Part shown: positions 1-6,266 of the stretch, in pieces
How positions within the stretch are numbered: the first letter of the stretch is position 1
Layout of the letters: every line of letters begins with the position of its first letter
NCBI GenBank assembly: GCA_028875335.1
Contig: JAPPEF010000032.1
Location: 1-23,911, forward strand
Length of the DNA stretch: 23,911 nucleotides
Direction: 5' to 3'
Source of the DNA: Gemmatimonadota bacterium
GTDB taxonomy: Bacteria; Latescibacterota; UBA2968; UBA8231
Translations under genes and position numbers: made by a program
Notes under the pieces: model-generated
Told to the model about the DNA's origin: nothing
The model's database searches: none
What the model saw: the letters and a program-made list of their open reading frames with translations, nothing else

Positions 1-104
1 TGAGCAGAAGCCATATCGACATCAGATCCACAGCGGTGCTCTCCCTGTGCATCGTAGTCACGAATGAATGCGGCGGTTTGATCTTGGGAATTTCGATCCG
101 TCAT
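1..104 (-). CDS. Partial N-terminus, possible M28-family peptidase
   Basis: An open frame starts at ATG 104 on the minus strand and runs off the window edge, giving 34 residues (MTDRNSQDQTAAFIRDYD... HRCGSDVDMASA). It begins 9 nt after the stop of the isochorismatase-type gene, so it is probably the next gene of the same transcript. I see no clear Shine-Dalgarno sequence. The pattern FIRDYDAQGxHRxGxxVDxAS resembles, from memory, the N-terminal segment of some M28-type aminopeptidases (RDYDAQGxHRTGT...). No catalytic or metal residues lie in the visible part, so the product name is a guess; that the frame is coding is more likely than not. Confidence 0.45.
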   Translation of the reverse strand, partial: MTDRNSQDQTAAFIRDYDAQGEHRCGSDVDMASA

Positions 105-113
105 ATGGAAATT

Positions 114-734
114 TCAAGGAGACACAAAAGGCAGATCTTTCATTTTCTTCAGATTAAGCAATAAGCCGAGCTCCTTGTTGTGTCTTTCTATTATCTGGGC
201 AGCCGTTTCTGAATCACGGTCGAAAGTACTATGAGCATCTTCAACAAGGATCACATTGTAGTCATTTTGGACCGCGCTCACGCAATTGGCTTTTACGCAC
301 ATTTCTGTCTGCATGCCCACGATAATAAGATTCCCAATACCTCTCTCGCGAAGAATCTGGAGAAGATTCGTGTTCTGAAAAGCACTGGGCTGGTCTTTCT
401 GAACGACAATCTCCCCATCTGCGGGGGTAAGTTTTGGATGTATCTCCCATCCCTTTGTTCCCGGTTCGTCGGGATCTCCCGGTCCTCCATTATTCTGGAT
501 GTGGATGACCAATATGCCTGCTCTTCTAGCATTTGTGATTAGAGTTCCAAGTTTAGCAAGGAGTTGTTCACCGGAGTGGAGCGAATACTCGCTCTCCCAC
601 ATGTTCACTTGCGCATCAATTATAAGCAAAGCTGTATCCATTTTCGTTGCCTCCTTCGTTTCGGTATTTTCGTCAGCGTAGGTGTAGATAGTCAGAGAAA
701 TTAGGAGAGCGATGATGGTATGGGAGACACTCAT
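114..734 (-). CDS. Isochorismatase-family cysteine hydrolase, possible dual start
   Basis: The isochorismatase-like hydrolase fold is evident. Counting from the upstream start, the catalytic triad is D40 (LLIIDAQ), K112 (VVQKD) and C145 (GMQTEMCV). This family hydrolyses amides or vinyl ethers such as isochorismate, nicotinamide or N-carbamoyl compounds; the substrate cannot be read here. The frame from 734 encodes 206 residues with a signal-peptide-like leader (hydrophobic stretch IIALLISLTIYTYA). An internal ATG at 641 (M32, MDTALLIIDAQ) is where cytosolic members normally begin, and it has a strong AAGGAGG Shine-Dalgarno 8 nt upstream. The protein is therefore either cytosolic with 175 residues, exported with 206, or made in both forms. 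It lies 43 nt downstream of the HAD gene, and the partial gene follows after 9 nt, consistent with cotranscription. The family call is secure; the start is not. Confidence 0.85.
   Translation of the reverse strand: MSVSHTIIALLISLTIYTYADENTETKEATKMDTALLIIDAQVNMWESEYSLHSGEQLLAKLGTLITNARRAGILVIHIQNNGGPGDPDEPGTKGWEIHPKLTPADGEIVVQKDQPSAFQNTNLLQILRERGIGNLIIVGMQTEMCVKANCVSAVQNDYNVILVEDAHSTFDRDSETAAQIIERHNKELGLLLNLKKMKDLPFVSP
650..656 (-). promoter_or_regulatory. Strong internal Shine-Dalgarno of isochorismatase gene
   Basis: On the minus strand this reads AAGGAGG and lies 8 nt before ATG 641. It lies inside the longer frame that starts at 734. It supports initiation at M32, which would remove the signal-like leader. 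Confidence 0.6.
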
Positions 735-777
735 TGAGCAACTTCCATTCAGAGGTGTAGGGTTTCGGAGTGGCTTT

Positions 778-1389
778 TCACACTAAATCCAACGCCACCA
801 GCTTCCTGCGGAGTTCCCCAGTACCACGAGTAAGATGTGCCGACCAGCCACACGCCAAGGCGCTATCGACGTTCGCTCGCGTGTCGTCGAAGAAAACCAC
901 ACGTTCAGGTGAAAAACCTATCCGTTGGCCCACATGCTCATATACCTCCTTGTCCGGCTTGACCATACCGATTTCATACGAAATGAACGCATGATCGAAC
1001 CAACTTTCCACCCCTAGTCTGTCTCGAATCTCTGGCCACTGCACGGTGTTCATGTTGCACAGACACGCCACAGGATTTCGCCGCTTGGCAGCGGCAACCA
1101 GAGCCTCCGCGCAAGGGAGCAACTCTCCCATCCAGCCGCGAAACACCTCCCGAAATGTATCCACCGTCAACGGAAGGCCCAGTTCCGCAATGACTTTCGG
1201 ACCGAACTCTTCGTAGGAAATGGCCCCGGACTCAAACGATTTCACAACATCAAGATGAACCCACCTGTCGCGGACCTCATCCGGATTGAGACCGGTCCAT
1301 TCGACCAAGTCTGACATCCCTGTAAGCTCCACAAGGACACCGCCAACATCGAAAACCACTAGCCGCTGCATGTCTTCTTGGAATTCCAT
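778..1389 (-). CDS. HAD-superfamily hydrolase, subfamily IA-like phosphatase
   Basis: A 203-residue protein with the four HAD motifs. Motif I is VVFDVGGVLVE (nucleophile D14, with G in place of the usual second Asp, as in many YihX-like members). Motif II is LCNMN (C111 where Ser/Thr is usual, then N112). The Lys is K144 in GMVKPD, and motif III is FFDDTRANV (D168/D169). The cap is the small helical subfamily I type between motifs I and II. It probably removes phosphate from a sugar phosphate or nucleotide in the cytosol. The missing second Asp, normally the general acid/base, may alter or lower phosphatase activity. The chosen ATG at 1389 lies only 4 nt past the attC-like element; M7 (1371) is an alternative. 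No good ribosome site precedes either, so it may depend on transcription from the upstream cassette. Confidence 0.85.
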   Translation of the reverse strand: MEFQEDMQRLVVFDVGGVLVELTGMSDLVEWTGLNPDEVRDRWVHLDVVKSFESGAISYEEFGPKVIAELGLPLTVDTFREVFRGWMGELLPCAEALVAAAKRRNPVACLCNMNTVQWPEIRDRLGVESWFDHAFISYEIGMVKPDKEVYEHVGQRIGFSPERVVFFDDTRANVDSALACGWSAHLTRGTGELRRKLVALDLV

Positions 1390-1392
1390 TTC

Positions 1393-1487
1393 AGGTAACG
1401 GTTAGCCGGTTTGCGAACCCCGAGCTTGGCGAGGAGTTGCCGAAGGCCAAGGCGCGAACGCGGCGCAACGGCAACAGATTGTTGCAA
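1393..1487 (-). other. Degenerate attC-like recombination site
   Basis: This 95-bp element lies between the stop of the GNAT gene (1510) and the start of the HAD gene (1389). It shares an ordered set of blocks with the better site at 8065-8161: TAACG, CGGTTT, GCGAA, GTTGC, GAAGGC, AAGGCGCG, GCGCAAC and a terminal GTT-type box. The ends are AGGTAAC and GTTGCAA, which are poor matches to the RYYYAAC/GTTRRRY core sites, so recombination activity is doubtful. GTTGCC and GGCAAC form an internal inverted pair. Confidence 0.45.
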
Positions 1488-1509
1488 GAGGTGCGATTGG
1501 GCCTAAGCC

Positions 1510-1989
1510 TCAAACCGCGATTTCGATATTATAGGCCATGATCACACGGAGCTTGTCGAGATATTCAACTTCATCTAGCCGAGACCAGCCGAGTCCCTCA
1601 TAGTACTTCGGAAGGGACCCGGAAGTGTACAGATAGATTGCCGAATGACGAAGCCTTCGCGCCTCTGAGATAGCAGCATCGACCAATAGTGAGCCGATCC
1701 CCTGGTGCCGATACTCTGGAAACACGAACAGTTGAGCCAACCAAGGCGTTAGATCGGACCGGATTGGCAAATCGCTATCCAGGACGTTTACTGATCCGAG
1801 AATCGCCCCATTTTCCTCCGCAACTAGCGTGCTTGGAAGTCCATCGGCGGCGACAGCGCATTCGAGTAGACTTTGATACTCTTCTAGGGTATTCCGGCTG
1901 GTCAGTGGCCCCCACAGGTCAAAGTGCGTCACTGAAAGATCCTCAATAGACCCTGTATGACGCTGTAGATTCTCGATTCGAACCGTCAC
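1510..1989 (-). CDS. GNAT-family N-acetyltransferase (small)
   Basis: This 159-residue single-domain GNAT protein has acetyl-CoA-binding motif A in LTPWLAQLFVFPEYRHQGIGSLLVDAAI (pattern R-x-x-G-I-G, residues near 85-112), preceded by the usual beta-strand ENGAILGSVNVL. A C-terminal YYEGLGW segment corresponds to motif B. It transfers acetyl from acetyl-CoA to an amine that cannot be predicted. The start is a GTG at 1989; no ATG lies upstream in frame, and a GAGG stretch precedes the GTG by about a dozen bases. It follows the broken 93-codon frame by 21 nt and is followed by an attC-like element, the normal place for the end of an integron cassette. Acetyltransferases are common cassette cargo. 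Confidence 0.85.
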   Translation of the reverse strand: MTVRIENLQRHTGSIEDLSVTHFDLWGPLTSRNTLEEYQSLLECAVAADGLPSTLVAEENGAILGSVNVLDSDLPIRSDLTPWLAQLFVFPEYRHQGIGSLLVDAAISEARRLRHSAIYLYTSGSLPKYYEGLGWSRLDEVEYLDKLRVIMAYNIEIAV

Positions 1990-2010
1990 GGAATTGATCG
2001 CCTCGGTTGC

Positions 2011-2289
2011 TTACTCCTTCAATAGGCCAGCAGCGATAAGAGCGCGATGGTACAAGGGTAGAAAAACGTCCAGCGCCAACTCCGCAAGGACTCCTTCGGG
2101 TTGAACCAGTTTGCGCGCCAGCGTCTCGTGTTCGGGAGCCTACTCATTGAGCTCGACTTTCGCTACCAGATGGAGCGCACGTATGCGCACAGCGAGGTTA
2201 TAGGATACAAACGCGAGGGATATGTGCTGCCCAGTATATTAATCCTTTGGATGATGAAGAATGCCCTTCAGAAATATGAGGTGCTTCAC
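2011..2289 (-). pseudogene. 93-codon reading frame with two in-frame stops, family unknown
   Basis: One continuous minus-strand frame from GTG 2289 to TAA 2011 reads as plausible protein but is interrupted by TAA (2239-2241, after ...LHHPKD) and TAG (2140-2142, after ...LVAKVELNE). The middle part is SYNLAVRIRALHLVAKVELNE and the last part is HETLARKLVQPEGVLAELALDVF, ending AAGLLKE. Both stops would be Gln codons after a single C-to-T change, which fits decay of one 92-residue helical protein. The GTG overlaps the stop of the preceding antitoxin-like gene, as in translational coupling, and the GNAT gene starts 21 nt after its end. I do not recognise the family. Alternatively the last segment (about 43 codons) could be translated alone, but I see no good start. 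Confidence 0.5.
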
Positions 2290-2501
2290 GCCTCAATCGG
2301 GGTCAAGCGAAATACCCGAGACATCCGAGCCGCCTGCTCCAGGTCGCCCTCCCTTAGAGCCTCACGAACATCATCCAGTTTTTCAGCATCCCTAACTGAA
2401 AGGTAGGGCGGCCATCCAGCGTCCCCATCGATCAACTCCACCTCCACTTCCGCAGCATATTCCCCTGCGCGCACTAGTTTCGTAGTCACTCTGCTCGTCA
2501 T
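2286..2501 (-). CDS. Small antitoxin-like conserved hypothetical protein
   Basis: A 71-residue acidic protein (VTTKLVRAGEYAAEVEVELI... GWPPYLSVRDAEKLDDVREALREGDLEQAARMSRVFRLTP). It matches, from memory, a widespread family of small uncharacterised proteins with the signature VAEVxVELxxxxxGWxPYLSxxDAxKLDxVRxALRxGDL. Members are often encoded beside small putative toxins. The ATG at 2501 has a strong AGGAGG site 6 nt upstream. Its ATGA overlaps the stop of the upstream toxin-like remnant (2498-2602), typical of coupled toxin-antitoxin genes. Antitoxin function is inferred from size and context. If the remnant really is its former toxin, this gene is now an orphan antitoxin. Confidence 0.7.
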   Translation of the reverse strand: MTSRVTTKLVRAGEYAAEVEVELIDGDAGWPPYLSVRDAEKLDDVREALREGDLEQAARMSRVFRLTPIEA

Positions 2502-2602
2502 GTTCGCCTCCTAGTGAAACCCTCGTCCCAATCCTGTCTGTTGGGTCGATAGGCCGTCACTACGACGGCGGGTGGAATGTTATCGGTTGCTAAGAAATCA
2601 CA
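2498..2602 (-). pseudogene. 5'-truncated toxin-like gene (DUF4258-type C-terminus)
   Basis: A minus-strand frame of about 34 residues with no start codon ends DFLATDNIPPAVVVTAYRPN followed by RQDWDEGFTRRRT and a stop. The V-V-T-x-Y-x-P-x...W-x-x-x-F-x-R-R pattern resembles the last strands and tail of DUF4258-type toxins, which belong to the RelE-like fold. Its TGA overlaps the ATG of the antitoxin-like gene by 4 nt. The N-terminal two thirds is absent: the sequence before it is the 3' end of the DUF2283-like gene in another frame. I read it as a toxin beheaded by a deletion or cassette junction. The family assignment is moderate. Confidence 0.5.
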
Positions 2603-2867
2603 CGGCTTCAAGCGGCGATAAGTCCTCCTCTTTCATAGGAGAAAGATCAAGGCTGCGTAAAACCTCGTTGATCTGAGCCGCCGTCATCTGCGCTGGTGCC
2701 GTGATTTCTAAACCAATGGGTCGATCGTCAGGGCCAAAATCCACTAATAAACCTGCATCTCTCGACTCTGTTCGTACACTTTTCGCACCCGAAGCGGCCG
2801 ATAAGTACAGATATGCGGCTAAGGGCTTCCCTTTACGGTAGGTAATTTCCAGATAATGTTCTCGCAT
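2598..2867 (-). CDS. DUF2283-like small protein, partner of DUF433 gene
   Basis: An 89-residue protein with the pattern GLLVDFGPDDRPIGLEITAP at residues near 39-59, similar to the strand pair of DUF2283 proteins. An N-terminal strand (REHYLEITYRKGKPLAAYLYL) and a C-terminal helix (TAAQINEVLRSLDL) flank it. Such proteins commonly occur in toxin-antitoxin loci; the biochemical role is unknown. It overlaps the upstream DUF433 gene by 35 nt, so the two are probably translated together. A GAAGAAG stretch before ATG 2867 may serve as the ribosome site. Which member is the toxin, if either, cannot be decided from the sequence. Confidence 0.7.
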   Translation of the reverse strand: MREHYLEITYRKGKPLAAYLYLSAASGAKSVRTESRDAGLLVDFGPDDRPIGLEITAPAQMTAAQINEVLRSLDLSPMKEEDLSPLEAV

Positions 2868-3075
2868 AATTAGCTTCTTCTGCTTCTACGAGTTCCTCCG
2901 CGTACTCAAGAGCGGCCCGTACATCCGCGTCGATAATACCATATTCCTCACAGACTTCTTCTGGGGTTACCCCTCCTGCAAGACTCCCGATAATTCGGTG
3001 CACTGGCACTCGGGTCCTCCGAATCACCGGTTTGCCATGACGGATCGAGGGATCGATTATGATTCGTTCATTCAT
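2833..3075 (-). CDS. DUF433 domain protein, antitoxin-like
   Basis: An 80-residue protein with the hallmark DUF433 core: RIIIDPSIRHGKPVIRRTRVPVHRIIGSLAGGVTPEEVCEEYGI followed by DADVRAALEYAEELV. This is a winged-helix-like fold usually found in the antitoxin half of type II pairs, often beside a PIN-like DUF5615 toxin. Here the downstream partner is instead a DUF2283-like gene that it overlaps. The first codons (MNER) fall inside a 58-bp repeat that elsewhere forms the 3' end of the MazG-like gene, so its start region was built by recombination. The ribosome site is weak. The C-terminal tail after AEEA may be extended relative to the family. Family call is firm; function is inferred. Confidence 0.85.
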   Translation of the reverse strand: MNERIIIDPSIRHGKPVIRRTRVPVHRIIGSLAGGVTPEEVCEEYGIIDADVRAALEYAEELVEAEEANYARTLSGNYLP

Positions 3076-3118
3076 ACTGACTCAACTTGACCAATTTTCG
3101 CTATGATTGATCGCAAAT
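3061..3118 (-). repeat. 58-bp repeat, copy 1: remnant of MazG gene 3' end
   Basis: Matches 6267-6324 with about five mismatches in 58 bases. On the minus strand, copy 1 reads RSIIAKIGQVES then TGA, against RSIIAKTGQVES in the intact MazG-like gene. Weaker similarity continues upstream to about 3135. Copy 1 therefore contains the last dozen codons of a lost MazG paralogue, directly in front of the DUF433 gene. Confidence 0.85.
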
Positions 3119-3167
3119 GAAACTCAGGATAATAGTTATGTGTTTTCCCGCTTTCGGCCGACGTTCG

Positions 3168-3227
3168 CCGATTTGCGAACCCCGAAAGGGTTGCCAAAGA
3201 CCAAGCTGCCGTAGCTAGGGACGCAAT
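3168..3227 (-). other. Decayed attC-like element
   Basis: Shares the blocks CGATTTGCGAACCCCGA, GGGTTGCC, AAGACCAAG and ACGCAA with the attC-like elements at 1393-1487 and 8065-8161, in the same order. Neither core end box is recognisable. It lies just after the stop of the DUF2283 gene (3256), the expected cassette position, and before the MazG 3' remnant. Confidence 0.35.
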
Positions 3228-3255
3228 TTTATCGATAGTGGAATCCTACGGCACT

Positions 3256-3483
3256 TTAGCCTGAAGATTCAGCTATTTCCTTTATCACGCGTTCGCGTAA
3301 GCCCAATACAGTAAGGCCGACCACTTCATTGTTGACCTCATCATAGCGGACGACGACCCCTTCGCCTATATCAACACCCACAGCCGGTTTGGGCGTTCCG
3401 ACGGAAAGATAAAGGACATCCGCTTCTTCATCGTATTCCCAATCAATCGTATCTGGTTTGTCCAGTATTTTTAGGACTTCCAT
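3256..3483 (-). CDS. DUF2283 family protein, probable antitoxin
   Basis: A 75-residue protein with the standard DUF2283 pattern: WEYDEEADVLYLSVGTPKPA (residues near 20-40), then VGVDIGEGVVVRYDEVNNEVVGLTVLGLRERV. The family is a small all-beta protein usually encoded beside a RelE/BECR-like toxin. ATG 3483 has AGGAG about 9 nt upstream and overlaps the last codons of the toxin-like gene by 13 nt, so translation is probably coupled. Toxin-first order with an overlapping antitoxin is common for such pairs. The role as neutralising partner is inferred from context. Confidence 0.85.
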   Translation of the reverse strand: MEVLKILDKPDTIDWEYDEEADVLYLSVGTPKPAVGVDIGEGVVVRYDEVNNEVVGLTVLGLRERVIKEIAESSG

Positions 3484-3782
3484 AAGACGTTTCTCCTATT
3501 CGATAGACGACTGGCCCAATAAGCGGTTAAAACAAAACCATCGTCCGGTTGCACTTCTCGATAAACTGCGATTAGATATTTACTCGTCAATGGCGTTTTC
3601 GCATAGAAGCGAATGGCCATGAGTGTGCCATAATCGCCTTCCTGGATCTGAGCGGGTTGGGATATGGTCTCCAAAATGCTTTCTTGGGAAGTCGCCATTT
3701 CAGGGTGTCTCCGCACAATATGCTGCCATCGCTCCTCTGTTAGGCGAATAGGGACGCTATTGTGCGATCGGACGATTTTCAA
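3471..3782 (-). CDS. Putative BECR/RelE-like toxin nuclease
   Basis: A 103-residue protein with PIRLTEERWQHIVRRHPEM near the N-terminus, ILETISQPAQIQEGDYGTLMAIRFY in the middle, and a C-terminal SKYLIAVYRE...DGFVLTAYWASR then RRNVLWKS. This matches, from memory, a family annotated as barnase/EndoU/colicin/RelE-like nucleases, in which the early H-x-x-x-x-H and late S/T-R are candidate active-site residues. It probably cleaves RNA when free of its partner. The start is a TTG at 3782 with GGAG about 10 nt upstream; no ATG is available in frame. Its pairing with the overlapping DUF2283 gene supports a type II toxin-antitoxin module. The exact family is uncertain. Confidence 0.75.
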   Translation of the reverse strand: MKIVRSHNSVPIRLTEERWQHIVRRHPEMATSQESILETISQPAQIQEGDYGTLMAIRFYAKTPLTSKYLIAVYREVQPDDGFVLTAYWASRLSNRRNVLWKS

Positions 3783-3856
3783 TCTTCGATATCTCCATGA
3801 TTTTCAAATTCACTGTAAGCGTCCTCTAACTTGAAACAGTTTTATTCCATTGTCGA

Positions 3857-4024
3857 TAACTACTTGTACTCGAACAATTGGTTCGGGCAATCGCCCTTAT
3901 CTGATCCGAAGGTACGTATCCATGTAAACAGTCGCAACCAATACTGAGAGCTTGAGTCGTCCTACGTAAATTATTGTAATAACTTGAGATAGCGCGATTT
4001 TCTGAGATCTGACGCGCCTAGCAC
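3857..4024. repeat. ~165-bp dispersed repeat, copy A
   Basis: Aligns along its length with 8914-9077 (same orientation), by eye roughly three quarters identical. The most conserved blocks are GAAGGTACGT, ACAGTCGCAACCAATA and ATTGTAATAACTTGAGAT. A TTGGTT box (3878-3883) is repeated inverted as AACCAA (3936-3941), enclosing a smaller TCGGG/CCGA pair. It occupies most of the 258-nt gap between the transglutaminase-like gene and the toxin-like gene. No open frame is conserved between the copies. It could be a miniature element or a structured RNA. Confidence 0.75.
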
Positions 4025-4040
4025 CGCAGCGCAATGAGCA

Positions 4041-4547
4041 CTAACTTGGTTTCTGAGCTTCTTTCAGTCCTATAGACCACGAATCTAGTCCCTTCCTCCA
4101 GAGTTTCCAGATCTTATACTGTGTCTCTTCTTTCATCTCGCCTTCTATTGGAGCCATTCCCGGAACGACTGTTTCCACCAGCCACCAAGAGCCACTGTGA
4201 TAAACTTCGGCAAGTGAATGCTGCTTGCCAGTATTGCTTCTCACCTTGACAAAGCGAGTGGCCGAACCTTTGGCCCGACACAAACCAATGAAGGCGATGA
4301 CAATGTCTGTGCAGCCTTTGGCTTCATATACCCAGCCATCTGAGAGAATCTCCGTTGCCGTTCGCTTCCATCTAATACTGCGTTCGTGCTCCCATGAGGC
4401 TTTGTTGTAACTCCGAAACGTCAGGTGTGCTAGTAAGGCATCCCTGAGCAATCCAAGGTCTGTGGGAGTCCGTACGTCCGGCATCTGTGCTGCAATCTCT
4501 ACCAGCTCACACGTTACTTCGACCTGACTTTGGGGCGCATTCTCCAC
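4041..4547 (-). CDS. Transglutaminase-like cysteine protein
   Basis: A 168-residue protein with a transglutaminase-superfamily core: C79 in YEAKGCTDIVIAFIGLCRAKGSATRFVKV (candidate nucleophile at the head of a helix), H110 in KQHSLAEVYHSGSWWLVE, and E125 where Asp is usual. The glutamate leaves the triad incomplete by strict standards but still plausible. Family members act as proteases, peptidases or deamidases; the substrate is unknown. There is no signal peptide, so it is probably cytosolic. The start is a GTG at 4547, because upstream in-frame sequence has no ATG before a stop; the ribosome site is weak. It follows the epimerase gene by 47 nt and ends just before repeat A. Confidence 0.7.
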   Translation of the reverse strand: MENAPQSQVEVTCELVEIAAQMPDVRTPTDLGLLRDALLAHLTFRSYNKASWEHERSIRWKRTATEILSDGWVYEAKGCTDIVIAFIGLCRAKGSATRFVKVRSNTGKQHSLAEVYHSGSWWLVETVVPGMAPIEGEMKEETQYKIWKLWRKGLDSWSIGLKEAQKPS

Positions 4548-4594
4548 AGCATTCTCTGACGTTTGGTCGTTGGCAAACTATTTTCTATGACTGG

Positions 4595-5410
4595 TTACGC
4601 GTCATAGTCGTGATTATCCTCCGCTCGATCCTGTGGTACAAATCCCACCTTTCGCTGTGCATCTGAGATGTCCACCCAACGTAGGTCGTTGTTCGACATG
4701 CCGTAGAGAATCTCAAATCGCAAACTACCATCAGCATTGATGCACCGCTCGAATATCTGGACAATATCGCGTTGGCTCACATAGATGTCGGCACCCTGTG
4801 GCGGACGAGGACGATCGCGCTCGACTTGACCGATACGGACGCAGATACACGACAACCCATGACGGTGGGCGTAGGTTCGCGCCAAAGACTCCGTCCACAC
4901 TTTGGTTGCGGCGTATAGACCCCTCGGTTCCGCGGGTATATTGGGCGTAACCATCTCTACATGGTCCGGTATATCTGCATGTCGGCGCTCCATCATCGCC
5001 TTGTACGGCTCTTGCTCGCGATGTCCCTGCGAGACCATAATGCTGCTGGCGGCGACGATACGCGCAACGCCGGTGACTTTGCACGCTTCAAAGACATTGT
5101 AAGTCCCAATGATGTTGTTGTTCAGCAAACTCTCCCAACTCTCCCCGCTCGGATCCGCGGCAAGATGTGCGACAACATCCATACCTTCAACAGCGCGTCG
5201 TACCTGATTAAAATCAGCAATATCGCACAGGATGAATTTCTCGTCTGGAATTTCGAGCGTCCATGACCCCGGAACGCGAACAGAGGGCTCCAATTTGTAG
5301 TCGAGTGCATACGCATCGTACTTTTCCGGTTGTTCTTCCAGCCGTTTGTATGTCATGTAACCAATCTGCCCAGTTGCACCTGTAACAAGCACCCTCTTGG
5401 GTGTAGCCAT
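4595..5410 (-). CDS. NAD-dependent epimerase/dehydratase (extended SDR)
   Basis: A 271-residue extended short-chain dehydrogenase. The Rossmann glycine motif is TGATGQIG at residues 10-17, the strand-4 motif VVAHLAA is near 79-85, SS lies near 122-123, and the catalytic Y-x-x-x-K is Y166-AAT-K170. The sequence SLLNNNIIGTYNVFEACK is typical of sugar-nucleotide epimerases and uronate dehydrogenases. It oxidises or epimerises a sugar or sugar derivative with NAD(P) in the cytosol; the substrate is not readable. I chose ATG 5410 (MATPKRVLVTGATG) because the Rossmann strand follows at once. A longer frame back to a TTG at 5461 adds a basic, unlikely leader overlapping the upstream stop. It follows the GNAT gene by about 47 nt and precedes the transglutaminase-like gene, suggesting one transcript. 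Confidence 0.88.
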   Translation of the reverse strand: MATPKRVLVTGATGQIGYMTYKRLEEQPEKYDAYALDYKLEPSVRVPGSWTLEIPDEKFILCDIADFNQVRRAVEGMDVVAHLAADPSGESWESLLNNNIIGTYNVFEACKVTGVARIVAASSIMVSQGHREQEPYKAMMERRHADIPDHVEMVTPNIPAEPRGLYAATKVWTESLARTYAHRHGLSCICVRIGQVERDRPRPPQGADIYVSQRDIVQIFERCINADGSLRFEILYGMSNNDLRWVDISDAQRKVGFVPQDRAEDNHDYDA

Positions 5411-5457
5411 GCGTTTATTTTTCTTTCGTTTATGGGTTCGACAGCGATGCGTTGATC

Positions 5458-6249
5458 TCAACAGTTTCCGTCCTCCAGATCAGAGGAGGGCTGCACTCGA
5501 TACCAATACCGGTACGACTCGCTGAAACCATACTTGCGTTGTAGAGCTAGGGCTGGCTCGTTGTTCGCCATCACCTGTAGGTATGCCAGGCGCGCCCCTT
5601 GCTCAAATCCCCAGTTGAGGCGGGCCTCAAGGAGCCCACGGCCGAGGCCCTGACCCCGATGCTCGGGATCCACCATCAAATCAAAGAGCCCCATGATTGA
5701 GCCCGAAACAACGGCGCGGGCGCAGCCTACAGATTGGCCATCAGTCCGGGCGACAACATAGGCCGAAGGAGTGGGGATCGCGTTGAGCAAACTGCGAAAT
5801 ATCTCAGAGTGCTGACTGCGACCGGACAGACGTATCCAAGTTTCGAGCCACTCATCTGTTGCATCTTCGTATAGCGATATGGCAGGGGAACTAGCGGAAC
5901 GGGTCTCAAGCCGCATGGTTTGAACCAGTGTATCGGCGTCTTTCGAGTACTGAAGCTGCGCCAAGGTCTCGTCCAAATTCTTAGGTTGACAGGCAGGAAA
6001 AATCTTGAAAAGACAAGGTAGCGATGCCCGCGCGTACGCCGCTTCACAATGAACCAGCTTCTCCTGGAGCGGGGTTGTGGATTCATACAGCGGGACTACA
6101 CAGTTGGCACGGCGACTGTATCCCTCAGACATTCGAACGATCCAGCCGTCGTAGAACTCTGTTTGCAGCGCGGGTAGCCCGTTCAGCGCCGCCTCTTCCA
6201 GCCTTGCTACAAGCTCTGGACTGTTCGTTGAATCAAGTGCTATCGTCAT
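5458..6249 (-). CDS. GNAT-family acetyltransferase, two-part
   Basis: A 263-residue protein. The N-terminal half carries the pattern FYDGWIVRMSEGYSRRANCVVPLY (residues near 32-55), seen in a recognisable GNAT subfamily with DGWLLR...GYTRRANSV. The C-terminal half holds the acetyl-CoA site: FDLMVDPEHRGQGLGRGLLEARL (R-G-Q-G-L-G near residues 198-203), then LQVMANNEPALALQRKYGF. It may be a tandem GNAT with a degenerate N-terminal domain. The acceptor is unknown. It starts 28 nt after the MazG-like stop with no clear ribosome site. The MazG-end repeat lies in front of it, so this gene was probably joined to MazG by recombination. Confidence 0.85.
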   Translation of the reverse strand: MTIALDSTNSPELVARLEEAALNGLPALQTEFYDGWIVRMSEGYSRRANCVVPLYESTTPLQEKLVHCEAAYARASLPCLFKIFPACQPKNLDETLAQLQYSKDADTLVQTMRLETRSASSPAISLYEDATDEWLETWIRLSGRSQHSEIFRSLLNAIPTPSAYVVARTDGQSVGCARAVVSGSIMGLFDLMVDPEHRGQGLGRGLLEARLNWGFEQGARLAYLQVMANNEPALALQRKYGFSESYRYWYRVQPSSDLEDGNC

Positions 6250-6266
6250 AGGTTTCGGTATGCTTA

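Noticed and set aside
2101..2406. A 101-residue plus-strand frame
   Set aside because: It is antisense to the broken 93-codon gene and the antitoxin-like gene, has no ribosome site and reads as low-complexity Ser/Arg at its end.
3857..4024. Repeat A/B considered as attC sites
   Set aside because: One end of copy B has GCCTAAC, but no matching GTTRRRY box lies at the other end of either copy, and the stems do not join the ends.
4548..4594. Gap between the epimerase and transglutaminase-like genes checked for an attC site
   Set aside because: Only 47 nt, with no paired core boxes or hairpin.
5411..5461. TTG start for the epimerase giving 17 extra residues
   Set aside because: The leader is Lys/Arg-rich, lacks a ribosome site, and the Rossmann strand normally begins within ten residues of the start.
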